This document shows positions 17,050 to 24,710 of a DNA stretch of 43,463 bases, one piece after another; the stretch's first letter is position 1, and each line of letters starts with the position of its first letter. Origin of the DNA: Bacteroidota bacterium. Its GTDB lineage: Bacteria > Bacteroidota > Bacteroidia > Flavobacteriales_D > Sanyastnellaceae. A model generated the notes under the pieces. That model was given only the letters and a program-made list of their open reading frames with translations, was not told the DNA's origin and searched no databases. The stretch covers positions 1-43,463 of the forward strand of contig JAQCBJ010000012.1 in NCBI GenBank assembly GCA_027621555.1. The letters run 5' to 3'. Both the position numbers and the translations under genes were made by a program.

Positions 17050-17079
17050 TCTTCAGTCGCTAAAACCTGACGCAAATGA

Positions 17080-17110
17080 CAAGCCCGGGCCGTTTGGTTC
17101 GGGCTTGTTT
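17080..17110 (+). terminator. Terminator of the T9SS protein gene
   Basis: CAAGCCCG (17080-17087) pairs with CGGGCTTG (17100-17107) and is followed by TTTG. The loop contains the -33 TTTG of the H-NOX promoter, so the terminator and the next promoter are interleaved. Confidence 0.75.
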
Positions 17111-17122
17111 GCCTTACTTTTG
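17093..17122 (+). promoter_or_regulatory. Promoter of the H-NOX/kinase operon
   Basis: TTTG (17093-17096), an 18-base spacer and TACTTTTG (17115-17122) match the Bacteroidota consensus exactly. The predicted leader to the ATG at 17156 is about 29 bases. Confidence 0.75.
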
Positions 17123-17155
17123 GCTGATTCTCCCTCTCTCCCTAAAGCATTCACA

Positions 17156-17698
17156 ATGAAAGGCGTTGTCTTCACAGAATTCCTCGAAATGGTCGAACAA
17201 AAGTTCGGCATGGACATGGTCAACAACTTGATCGAGCAAAACGAACTGTCGTCTGGCGGGGTGTACTCTGCGGTAGGAACCTACCACCACTCGGAAATGG
17301 TGACGTTGGTGGTGGACTTGAGCAAGCGCAGCGGGGTGGAGCTTCCCGATTTGTTGAAGGCGTTTGGAGGCTATTTGTTCAACACCTTCACAACGGGTTA
17401 CCCCGAGATGTTTGCCTCCGCGAACAACGGGTTTGAATTTTTGCAAAGCGTCGACCAGGAGATTCACGTTGAGGTGCTGAAATTGTACCCCGACGCGGAA
17501 TTGCCTTCGTTCAAAACGACGTTGCTCGAAGACCACGTCTTGCAGATGGACTACCACTCGGACCGGGCCATGGGCGCCTTGGCCTACGGGTTAATTGAGG
17601 CGTGCGGCAATCACTTTAGCGAAGGCTACGAGATTGATTACCAACCCCAAACCGAAGACGGCAAGTACGTTCGGTTTGTCATCACGAGAAACGGCTGA
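17156..17698 (+). CDS. H-NOX heme domain protein (nitric oxide/oxygen sensor)
   Basis: A 180-residue stand-alone H-NOX domain, a cytoplasmic heme sensor of nitric oxide in facultative and aerobic bacteria. The heme-propionate motif YxSxR is present as Y133-H-S135-D-R137, and H104 (QEIHVEV) is in the position of the proximal heme ligand. The following YPDAELPSF matches the family. MKGVVFTEFLEMVEQKFG is the standard N-terminus, which decides the ATG at 17156 over the one at 17105. The histidine kinase that follows after 14 bases is the expected partner: bound NO normally changes kinase activity through direct H-NOX contact. Confidence 0.93.
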   Translation: MKGVVFTEFLEMVEQKFGMDMVNNLIEQNELSSGGVYSAVGTYHHSEMVTLVVDLSKRSGVELPDLLKAFGGYLFNTFTTGYPEMFASANNGFEFLQSVDQEIHVEVLKLYPDAELPSFKTTLLEDHVLQMDYHSDRAMGALAYGLIEACGNHFSEGYEIDYQPQTEDGKYVRFVITRNG

Positions 17699-17712
17699 GA
17701 GCCGCACATTGA

Positions 17713-19068
17713 ATGTCGGAGGACGCCTACAAAAAAGCGTTTGAGCGCGAACGAAACGCGCGCAAAGAGGCCGAGCGAATCACGGAGCTAAAGAGCCGTG
17801 AGTTGTTTGAACTCAACTCCGCATTGCAACAACTCAACGACGAGCTGGAGGAGCGCATCCAAAAACGCACGGCCGAGTTGGAGACCGCGCGGAACCGTGC
17901 TGAGGCCAACACCAAGGCCAAGTCGGAGTTTTTGTCGATGATGAGCCACGAGATGCGTTCGCCGTTGAACGTCATCGTGGGGTTGACGGAGCTGCTTGAC
18001 CAGCGCGATTTGGAAGATCCTGAAGGTGGGTACGTCCGAAACGTGCGGTTCAGCGCATTGCAGCTGCTCAATTTGATCAACGACATCCTCGATTTGAGTG
18101 CCATTGAGGCGGGGAAAATCGTTTTCGAATCCACGCCTTTCGATGTGACGTACGCTGTGGATCAAGTCTTCAATGCCTTGGAGCAGCGGGCCATTGACAA
18201 GGGGCTCACGTGGTCCAAAGCGGTGCCGGACGACCTCCCTGTTCCGTTGAAAGGAGACGCGTCGAAACTCAACCAGGTCTTGATCAACTTGCTCGACAAC
18301 GCCATCAAGTTCACCCGAGACGGAGGGGTGGGGTTGTCGCTCGAGCAGCTTGAAGGCCAAGGGAAGGAAGGTGAGGTGTGGATTGCCATTGAAGTGACCG
18401 ATTCCGGAAAGGGCATCTCCGAGGAAAACATGGAGCGGATCTTTGGGAAATTCGAGCAAGAGAACACCTCGACCCGTCGCGTGCACGGGGGTTCAGGATT
18501 GGGCCTCGCCATCTCCAAGCAGCTCATCGAATTGCAGGGAGGGAACATCTCATGCAGAAGCGAAGTGGGGAAGGGAACGACATTTCGGATGGAATTGCCC
18601 TTCCGTTACGAAGGACGCGTTTCAGAAGACATGTCGTTAAAGGATTGGAGCCAAGTCAACCTCGTAGGATTGCGCATCCTTGTGGTGGAAGATTTGGAAG
18701 TGAACCGAATGCTCTTGCGTCAGATGCTCCGCAACAAAGGAACCGTGATGTTCGAGGCGGAAAATGGCAAGGAGTCTTTGGAGGTCCTCAAGGAACATGA
18801 GGTGGATCTCATTCTGATGGATCTCCACATGCCTGAGATGGACGGAATTGAGGCGACCAAACGCATTCGCGAAGGCCGAATCAAGGGTTTGGACGCCGAC
18901 ATCCCGATTGTCTGTCTGACCGCTGACGTCTTCAAGGAAACCAAGGAGTCGATTTTCTCAGCCGGGATGAATGACTTTGTCACCAAGCCCCTTGAGACGC
19001 GCCGCCTGTATCAGGTTTTGAACCATTGGAGGAACCAAATCGACGCTCGCAACGCGGAACTGACCTGA
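17713..19068 (+). CDS. Hybrid histidine kinase, H-NOX-associated
   Basis: A 451-residue soluble kinase with no transmembrane segment. Order: a coiled coil (about 5-70), HisKA with phospho-acceptor H79 in MMSHEMRSPLN, an HATPase domain with N box INLLDNAIKF (191-200), G1 DSGKGIS and G2 GGSGLGLAIS (259-268), then a C-terminal receiver domain with VVEDLEVNRM and phospho-acceptor D370 in LILMDLHMPEMDG. The product lacks its own sensor, so the upstream H-NOX protein presumably supplies the input, as in known H-NOX/kinase pairs linked to biofilm control. No separate output regulator is adjacent. Phosphate probably passes to the receiver domain and then to an unlinked phosphotransfer protein. Confidence 0.92.
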   Translation: MSEDAYKKAFERERNARKEAERITELKSRELFELNSALQQLNDELEERIQKRTAELETARNRAEANTKAKSEFLSMMSHEMRSPLNVIVGLTELLDQRDLEDPEGGYVRNVRFSALQLLNLINDILDLSAIEAGKIVFESTPFDVTYAVDQVFNALEQRAIDKGLTWSKAVPDDLPVPLKGDASKLNQVLINLLDNAIKFTRDGGVGLSLEQLEGQGKEGEVWIAIEVTDSGKGISEENMERIFGKFEQENTSTRRVHGGSGLGLAISKQLIELQGGNISCRSEVGKGTTFRMELPFRYEGRVSEDMSLKDWSQVNLVGLRILVVEDLEVNRMLLRQMLRNKGTVMFEAENGKESLEVLKEHEVDLILMDLHMPEMDGIEATKRIREGRIKGLDADIPIVCLTADVFKETKESIFSAGMNDFVTKPLETRRLYQVLNHWRNQIDARNAELT

Positions 19069-19084
19069 GTGAACCCGCCCGAGC

Positions 19085-19092
19085 TACCTTCG
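19085..19092 (+). promoter_or_regulatory. -7-like box of the second propeller gene, apparently leaderless
   Basis: TACCTTCG is followed by TAGC and the ATG at 19097. It differs from TAnnTTTG at one base. No -33 TTG is seen at a normal distance. Confidence 0.5.
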
Positions 19093-19096
19093 TAGC

Positions 19097-21667
19097 ATGC
19101 GGAAAATAGCAGCTTGGTCGGTGGCGGTTTTCGCCCTGTTTTGGATCGGTTCCCTTATGACCCCTGCTTCGACGGTGAAGCATTGCGAGGTGCCCTTGGG
19201 CAAACTGGCCCCCAATTTTTGGTTGGAGTGGAAGTGGAGTTACCCCGACGACCGTTGGGATCCCGCTGAGGCGGATGCAGCGGAGCGCGAAGCGCGCCTG
19301 CACGCCGCTCAAGGCTCGACCTCTCGCGTGGTGGATGGCAGCTGGGCGCAGCAAGGACCGTTGAATTTGAGCGGACGATTGAACCTCATTCACGAAGATC
19401 AATCAAGCCTCACCAATCAACTCTTTGCGGGTGCGGCAGGAGGTGGGTTGTGGCGCTCATCCAACGGAGGGAATTCGTGGGTGCCGTTGACGGACGAATT
19501 TGATCATTTGTCCATTGGTGCGCTGGCGTTTGATCCGGAATCAAGCGACGTGATGTACCTGGGCACCGGCGATCCCCAAATCAGCGGCCACCCCCGCATT
19601 GGGGGCGGCATCTACAAATCGGTGGACGGTGGAGAGACCTGGACGCACCTGGGTTTGACGGAGACGCGCATCGTGAGCCGCATCGAGGTGGACCCGACCA
19701 ATCCGAGCGTGGTGTTCGCGGCGACGATGGGCAACCCCGGCATTCCTGGGCCTGACCGCGGTTTGTACCGTAGCGTCGATGCCGGAGAAACGTGGGATCA
19801 GGTCCTGTTCGTCGGGGACTCGGTGGGAATCAACGACGTGCGCATTTCTTCGAATTCTGGTGCCATTCTGGCAAGCTCTTGGCACCGAATTCGGACGTCC
19901 ACGGTGAGCGATTTGGTCAGCCCAGACAACCGCGTGTACCGAAGCCTTGACGGCGGAGACACGTGGGAAGTTCTACCGAATCCTTGGGGAGAAGAAGTGC
20001 GATGCCGCATCGGCATTGAGGAGTCAGAAGGCCGGTTTTTCATCAACCCCGTGGGGCCCGACCTTCAATTCAGCAACCTATACCGTACCGGAAACGACGG
20101 CGACTCATGGACGGCTTTGGTTCCCGAGGGAGCAATGCCTGAAGGCGTGCTCGGTGGGTTTGGCTGGTATTTCTCCAAGGTTCGCGTCAACCCTTGGAAT
20201 TCAGATGACATTTCAGTGTTAGGAGTGGAACTGTGGAACACGCTGAACGGTGGACAGACTTGGGAACGCATGGGGCCTGAATGGTGGACGTATGAAGTGC
20301 ATGCGGACAAGCACGATTTGCAATGGGTAGGGCCCAACGAACTTTTGCTTGCCACCGACGGCGGAGCATACCGCAGCACGGACCACGGTGCGACCTGGGA
20401 AGACATCGAATTCCTCTCTGTGGGGCAGTTTTACCGCGTGACGCACATCCCGGGAGCACCCGGTTGGTACACCGCGGGCGCCCAAGACAACGGCACCACG
20501 ACGGGCAACGCTTCCGTGGCCTACAACTGGTCTCGGGATCGTGGAGGCGACGGGTTCACGGCCTTGTACCATCCGGAGAACGAAGCCCTTCGCGTGGCCA
20601 CGGTGCAATACGGCAACTTCGCGTATAGCCTGACGGCTTGGGGCGAGGAGCCCAACTGGAATGGAATGACGGATGGGATCGATTCAGAAGATCGGAAGGG
20701 GTGGAATTCCCCCATTCTGTTCCACCCTGCGGATCCTGACGTGGCGTGGTGTGCAACGGAACGAGTGTACCGCATGGTGGATGCGCCGTTTGGTGTGTGG
20801 GAGCCACGCAGCGAGGACCTGACGCTCGGTTTGGACCCTGGCTTGGGCTTCCGTGTGGTGACGACGCTGTCAGGAAGTCCATTCAATGGGGACTTGATCG
20901 CGGCGGGCACGTCGGACGGGCAGGTTTGGTACAGTGCCAACAGCGGGTCGACGTGGGTGTCGATGAGCGAGGGCCTGCCGCAGCGCCAAGTCACCGATGT
21001 GGCTTTCGACCCATTCCATCCGGACTCCATCACGGTGACGTTGAATGGCTACAAGGATGCGGTGTACACGCCGCACGTCTTCCGAGCGGCCTTGGGAGGG
21101 GAGTGGCACGACGCGACGGGCGACTTGCCCGATCATCCTGCCAACGATTGGCGTGCGTTGAATGACAGCACGTGGGTGATTGCGACGGATTTTGGGGTCT
21201 ACCACACGGAAAATTGGGGAGCGCACTGGGAGCGAGTTGGCGACATGCCGTTCATTCCGGTGTTTGAACTGGACGTGGACACGGCTGGATCGCAATTGGT
21301 GGCGGCCACCTTCGCACGAAGCATCCAGACCTTCCCGCTTGACAGCCTCGTTCCAGCCCCCGTTGTCACTGAACCCAAGGACACGACGTCCATTGGCGTG
21401 GCAGAGTTGACCGGCTCTGCGCCATGCGCGACGTTGCGCCAGCATCCTTTTGTGGGTCGTGGCGAGGCTCAGGTGGGCCCAGAGTGGCTGGGCAGCGCGT
21501 GGTCCGTTTGGTCGGCGTCGGGTCAGCTCATGACGTCTGGGACAATTCGTGAGTCACGCCTAGTGTGGGAGATGAGCTCATGGCCCGCAGGGATGTATGT
21601 GCTCCGAATGGAGTCGCCCGCAGGAGATGCCTGTGCTCAGCCCGTGGTCAAAGCCGCAGCGCGCTAA
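19097..21667 (+). CDS. Secreted sortilin/VPS10-like propeller protein with C-terminal sorting-like domain
   Basis: The 856-residue protein starts MRKIAAWSVAVFALFWIGSL, a signal peptide or anchor. From residue 80 on it carries repeated propeller blades of the Vps10/BNR type, such as GGGLWRSSNGGNSW, GGIYKSVDGGETW and GAYRSTDHGATWEDI, a fold used for binding and sometimes glycan cleavage. The final 70 residues (EWLGSAWSVWSASGQLMTSG, then SSWPAGMYVLRMES) look like a divergent T9SS sorting domain, lacking the clear FPNP start. Function unknown. It starts only 28 bases after the kinase gene and has its own leaderless-type promoter box. It ends four bases from the convergent GH57-like gene. Confidence 0.85.
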   Translation: MRKIAAWSVAVFALFWIGSLMTPASTVKHCEVPLGKLAPNFWLEWKWSYPDDRWDPAEADAAEREARLHAAQGSTSRVVDGSWAQQGPLNLSGRLNLIHEDQSSLTNQLFAGAAGGGLWRSSNGGNSWVPLTDEFDHLSIGALAFDPESSDVMYLGTGDPQISGHPRIGGGIYKSVDGGETWTHLGLTETRIVSRIEVDPTNPSVVFAATMGNPGIPGPDRGLYRSVDAGETWDQVLFVGDSVGINDVRISSNSGAILASSWHRIRTSTVSDLVSPDNRVYRSLDGGDTWEVLPNPWGEEVRCRIGIEESEGRFFINPVGPDLQFSNLYRTGNDGDSWTALVPEGAMPEGVLGGFGWYFSKVRVNPWNSDDISVLGVELWNTLNGGQTWERMGPEWWTYEVHADKHDLQWVGPNELLLATDGGAYRSTDHGATWEDIEFLSVGQFYRVTHIPGAPGWYTAGAQDNGTTTGNASVAYNWSRDRGGDGFTALYHPENEALRVATVQYGNFAYSLTAWGEEPNWNGMTDGIDSEDRKGWNSPILFHPADPDVAWCATERVYRMVDAPFGVWEPRSEDLTLGLDPGLGFRVVTTLSGSPFNGDLIAAGTSDGQVWYSANSGSTWVSMSEGLPQRQVTDVAFDPFHPDSITVTLNGYKDAVYTPHVFRAALGGEWHDATGDLPDHPANDWRALNDSTWVIATDFGVYHTENWGAHWERVGDMPFIPVFELDVDTAGSQLVAATFARSIQTFPLDSLVPAPVVTEPKDTTSIGVAELTGSAPCATLRQHPFVGRGEAQVGPEWLGSAWSVWSASGQLMTSGTIRESRLVWEMSSWPAGMYVLRMESPAGDACAQPVVKAAAR

Positions 21668-21671
21668 GTCC

Positions 21672-24668
21672 TCAAGGGCACGTCTCCCCAAAGAGGGTGA
21701 GCAGCTCCAAGATGTCCGAGACGGTCACCGAGCCGTCGTCGTCGAGGTCGGAGGCGCACGTGACGTTGCAGCCGAAATCCGCCAGCAACGTCAACATGTC
21801 CGGCACGTTGAGCAGCCCGTCGCCGTTCAAGTCGCCCAGGCACGTCGGATCGGGATCCGGTCCCAAGCACGTGGCGCAGGTGCCGTAGCAGACGGGATCC
21901 AGCGCTGCGTCAATCATCCCTGTGGTGTGGAATCGGTCGATGCCGTCTGCACATCCCACGGGTACGCTCTCGTCTTGGCCCCACGCGTTGCCGTTGATGA
22001 ACTTGTACTTGATGTACGTACCTGGGAGGAAGGTGGTGGTGTATGCCCAAACGTCCGTTCCTGCCACTTGAGTCATTGGCGTCGCCCCGGCATCCCAGCC
22101 TTGCCACGTGCCCGCGATGTGCATTCCAGCCGTCGACACGTTCAATCCTTCCATGTTGACCTGAATCGTCAGGCTGTATTCCAGAGGTCCGCCGCCACCG
22201 CCAGTCGTGTCGGGAATGCAGGACGAGCACGCGCCAAAACACACCGGGTCCATCGCGTTGCCTGAGGTGGGATTCCAGCTGATGATCCGATTGTAGCCAC
22301 CCACACCGTCGTCCAGCCCGCAGTCGAAGGGCACCACTTCCTCGCTGCCCCAAGCGTTTCCATTCAGGAACTTGCAAAGGAAGGGACCGCTGGGCACTTC
22401 GACCGTGGCGGACCACACACCGTCGCCTTGCGACGTCAGGGGAGTGCCGCTGGCGTTCCACCCTTGGAATTCGCCGGCGATGTGCACGCCTGCGGGAGAG
22501 ATGCTGCCTGCGTTGGACATGTCCACGGCCACGACGAAGTCGTACACGCACGTAGCATCGTCCACGGTGGAGGCTTCGTCAAAATTGTTGGCCGCCGGAT
22601 CCGTGCAGCCTCCGCCTTCGACGGCGCAGCCGTTGCAGGCCCCGACGTACACGTGCTGGATGTCCGATTTGTGGACGTTGCCGTGCACGTCCGTGATTTC
22701 CACGTAGTAGTCGACGAGCTGTTCTTCGAAGCCGGTGAGGGTGGCGTGGTACAGGTCGGCAATGGCGTCCGGCAAGATGAAGAAATCGATGTCGCCGTTG
22801 CCGGTCACGTTGCCCGTGGGCACGTTCGCCACATCCATGTCGACGGCCATCCAGTCGCCCACGCCGGGGCCTCCCGCGTAGGTGTCGTTGTCCGAGTCCG
22901 CGAGCGGGTTCACACCGTCGAGGTCGAGGCGGTACTTGACTTGCGCGGAGGCCACGCCGCTCACGTCGTACGCAAACGTCCATACGGCGAAGTCGCTCGA
23001 GTTGGCGTGCTGTTGGTAACCGTAATGCGGCCCAAACCCCACGCCCCCGGGATTCCACGGGTAGCGTTGCGGCACGAGGACGGAGGGAGCCGTGTTGTCG
23101 ATCCCGGGCGCCGCGTCGAGGACTTGGTTGGCATAGCCCAGGGCGTTGTTGGCGGCCAAGGTTTGTTTGACCTCCATGTCGATGGCGGTGCCGTAGTACA
23201 TGTACCCGCTTGTGAAGCCCGGCAGCAGGAAATGCCACGCTTTCTCGGCGAGTGAGCTCGAGGCGGAAGGGCTGACGAGGTCGGCGATGTCCACGGGGCC
23301 TTCGAGGTCCTCGGCCATTTGGACGTGGTTCTCGGCAGCGGTCAACACCGCCCAATTGCGCGCGTCCTCCGTCCATCCGTTGGGGTCAAACGTGTAGGTG
23401 CTGTTGTCGTACAAAGGCCAAAACCAATTGATGAACTGCGGGTGGCCCCAGTCGTTCGCGGCGTTGAACCACGCGCCGTCCTCGACGTGCACGAGGTCGT
23501 CCGCCGGTACAGGGTGGTCGTCCAAGAACTGCTGCACGGTCGTGGGAACGTGGCCCGCCGCGGCCGCCGCATTCGCGAAGCCGGGCACCGAATTCGCGTA
23601 GTAGTCGTACCCGCCGCCCCACGCGTTGTCGCCGTCGTGCGCCATGAGCACCAGGCTCGGATGCGCGGGGTTGTCGTACGGCGCGATGTGGGCATCAATG
23701 TCGCCGGTGCCCATGGTGGAGAAGCCGTTTTGGTAGGAGAGGAGGTCGGCCATCGGCACGACCACGAGTTGGGCGGCTTCGCCCGTTTCTGGATCGATGT
23801 GCTGAGCACGGTGCGCCTGGTAGCAGTAGGGGGCGGCGAATTGCCCGCCGCGGCCGTCGAGTTGCCCGCTCCACCAGTTGCTGCCAGCCGTGGGCACGAC
23901 GTCCGCGGGGTTGGGTGGGTCGATGTTGCACCCGTTGGTGCCTAAGATGACCGGGTAGTCGCTCAGGGTCCGCGCGAGGTGGCTGTTGGCGACCACGCTC
24001 CACTCGAGGCCTTCCTCCACCAGGACGGGGATGATGCGCTCGCTGAACCCGCACTCGGCCGGCCAGAAGCCCTTGCTGTAGCCGGGCCCAAAGGTCTGTT
24101 CGTAGATGTGGCGGTGCATCTGGATCTCCTTGCGAAGCACCTCCTTGCTGACAAGAGGCGCCATGACGTGGTGAAACCCAAACGCCGTGATGTCCATCCG
24201 CCGGTTGCCCCCGCTGGTCGTCCAGTTTCGGGCGGTGGTGAAGTCGTTGTTCCAGCCGTTGTTGTAGCCCCATTGTCCAGCGGCGGCGAGGCTGTTGACG
24301 TTTTCAATCAGGCACCCTCCGTAGTTCAGGCATGCCCCTGCTTCCGGGTGGGCGAGCAAGGATTGCACCGCGTCTTTCGGTCGGAACTGGTAAGCAGCTT
24401 TGCGGTCGTCGTTGCCAAAGATGCTCGCCAAGTCGTTCAAGGGGTGCGCGAGGCCGTCGCTGTAGGTGTTGCCACCAGAGAACTTCAGTTGGTGGGACTC
24501 CCACGCGGTTTGGTACCTGTGCGGATTCGCCTCGCTTTGTTCCGGCCAATAGATCGGCTGCTGCATGTGCCACAGGTACGTCGTGTGCACCTGAGCAAAA
24601 GCGGGAAACGCAGTAAAAAGAAGGGTTCCAGCTACCGCCGCTCCCAAGAACATCGCCGACTTGGTCAT
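21672..24668 (-). CDS. Secreted GH57-like glycoside hydrolase with duplicated starch-binding-like domains and dockerin-like C-terminus
   Basis: The 998-residue protein begins MTKSAMFLGAAVAGTLLF with a signal peptide ending near AFAQ. Residues 27 to about 560 resemble family GH57 (amylases and related enzymes): YLWHMQQPIYWPE near the N-terminus, GFHHVMAPL at 164-172, GFWPAECGFSERI with candidate nucleophile E205, and MAHDGDNAWGGG with D345 and D347. After a CTDPAANNFDEASTVDDATC linker typical of flavobacterial proteins come two homologous beta-sandwich modules (HIAGEFQGW and HIAGTWQGW), similar to glycan-binding E-set/CBM domains. The last 56 residues form a paired EF-hand module. The start at 24668 follows TATCTTGG by four bases; the frame upstream is not protein-like. 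The substrate is probably an alpha-glucan, by inference. Confidence 0.85.
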   Translation of the reverse strand: MTKSAMFLGAAVAGTLLFTAFPAFAQVHTTYLWHMQQPIYWPEQSEANPHRYQTAWESHQLKFSGGNTYSDGLAHPLNDLASIFGNDDRKAAYQFRPKDAVQSLLAHPEAGACLNYGGCLIENVNSLAAAGQWGYNNGWNNDFTTARNWTTSGGNRRMDITAFGFHHVMAPLVSKEVLRKEIQMHRHIYEQTFGPGYSKGFWPAECGFSERIIPVLVEEGLEWSVVANSHLARTLSDYPVILGTNGCNIDPPNPADVVPTAGSNWWSGQLDGRGGQFAAPYCYQAHRAQHIDPETGEAAQLVVVPMADLLSYQNGFSTMGTGDIDAHIAPYDNPAHPSLVLMAHDGDNAWGGGYDYYANSVPGFANAAAAAGHVPTTVQQFLDDHPVPADDLVHVEDGAWFNAANDWGHPQFINWFWPLYDNSTYTFDPNGWTEDARNWAVLTAAENHVQMAEDLEGPVDIADLVSPSASSSLAEKAWHFLLPGFTSGYMYYGTAIDMEVKQTLAANNALGYANQVLDAAPGIDNTAPSVLVPQRYPWNPGGVGFGPHYGYQQHANSSDFAVWTFAYDVSGVASAQVKYRLDLDGVNPLADSDNDTYAGGPGVGDWMAVDMDVANVPTGNVTGNGDIDFFILPDAIADLYHATLTGFEEQLVDYYVEITDVHGNVHKSDIQHVYVGACNGCAVEGGGCTDPAANNFDEASTVDDATCVYDFVVAVDMSNAGSISPAGVHIAGEFQGWNASGTPLTSQGDGVWSATVEVPSGPFLCKFLNGNAWGSEEVVPFDCGLDDGVGGYNRIISWNPTSGNAMDPVCFGACSSCIPDTTGGGGGPLEYSLTIQVNMEGLNVSTAGMHIAGTWQGWDAGATPMTQVAGTDVWAYTTTFLPGTYIKYKFINGNAWGQDESVPVGCADGIDRFHTTGMIDAALDPVCYGTCATCLGPDPDPTCLGDLNGDGLLNVPDMLTLLADFGCNVTCASDLDDDGSVTVSDILELLTLFGETCP
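21675..21842 (-). other. Dockerin-like C-terminal module of the GH57-like protein
   Basis: The 56 codons run from the Cys of CLGDLNGDGLLNV to the terminal ETCP. Loop one is DLNGDGLLNVPD followed by helix MLTLLADFG; loop two is DLDDDGSVTVSD followed by helix ILELLTLFG. Both loops have the Asp/Asn pattern of calcium-binding dockerin repeats. The module recurs at 24713-24883 and 29836-30006. Confidence 0.75.
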
Positions 24669-24672
24669 CACA

Positions 24673-24680
24673 CCAAGATA
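24673..24680 (-). promoter_or_regulatory. -7-like box of the GH57-like gene, apparently leaderless
   Basis: Minus-strand TATCTTGG is followed by TGTG and the ATG at 24668, one mismatch from TAnnTTTG. It lies directly after the terminator-like hairpin of the upstream gene. Confidence 0.45.
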
Positions 24681-24685
24681 CGACA

Positions 24686-24710
24686 ACAGCCTCCAGGCTG
24701 GGCAGGCTGT
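24686..24710 (-). terminator. Terminator-like hairpin after the sulfotransferase-like gene
   Basis: ACAGCCT and AGGCTGT form a 7-bp stem with an 11-base loop, followed on the minus strand by TGTCGT. There is no long T tract, so termination may be weak. The stem overlaps the last base of the stop codon. Confidence 0.4.
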
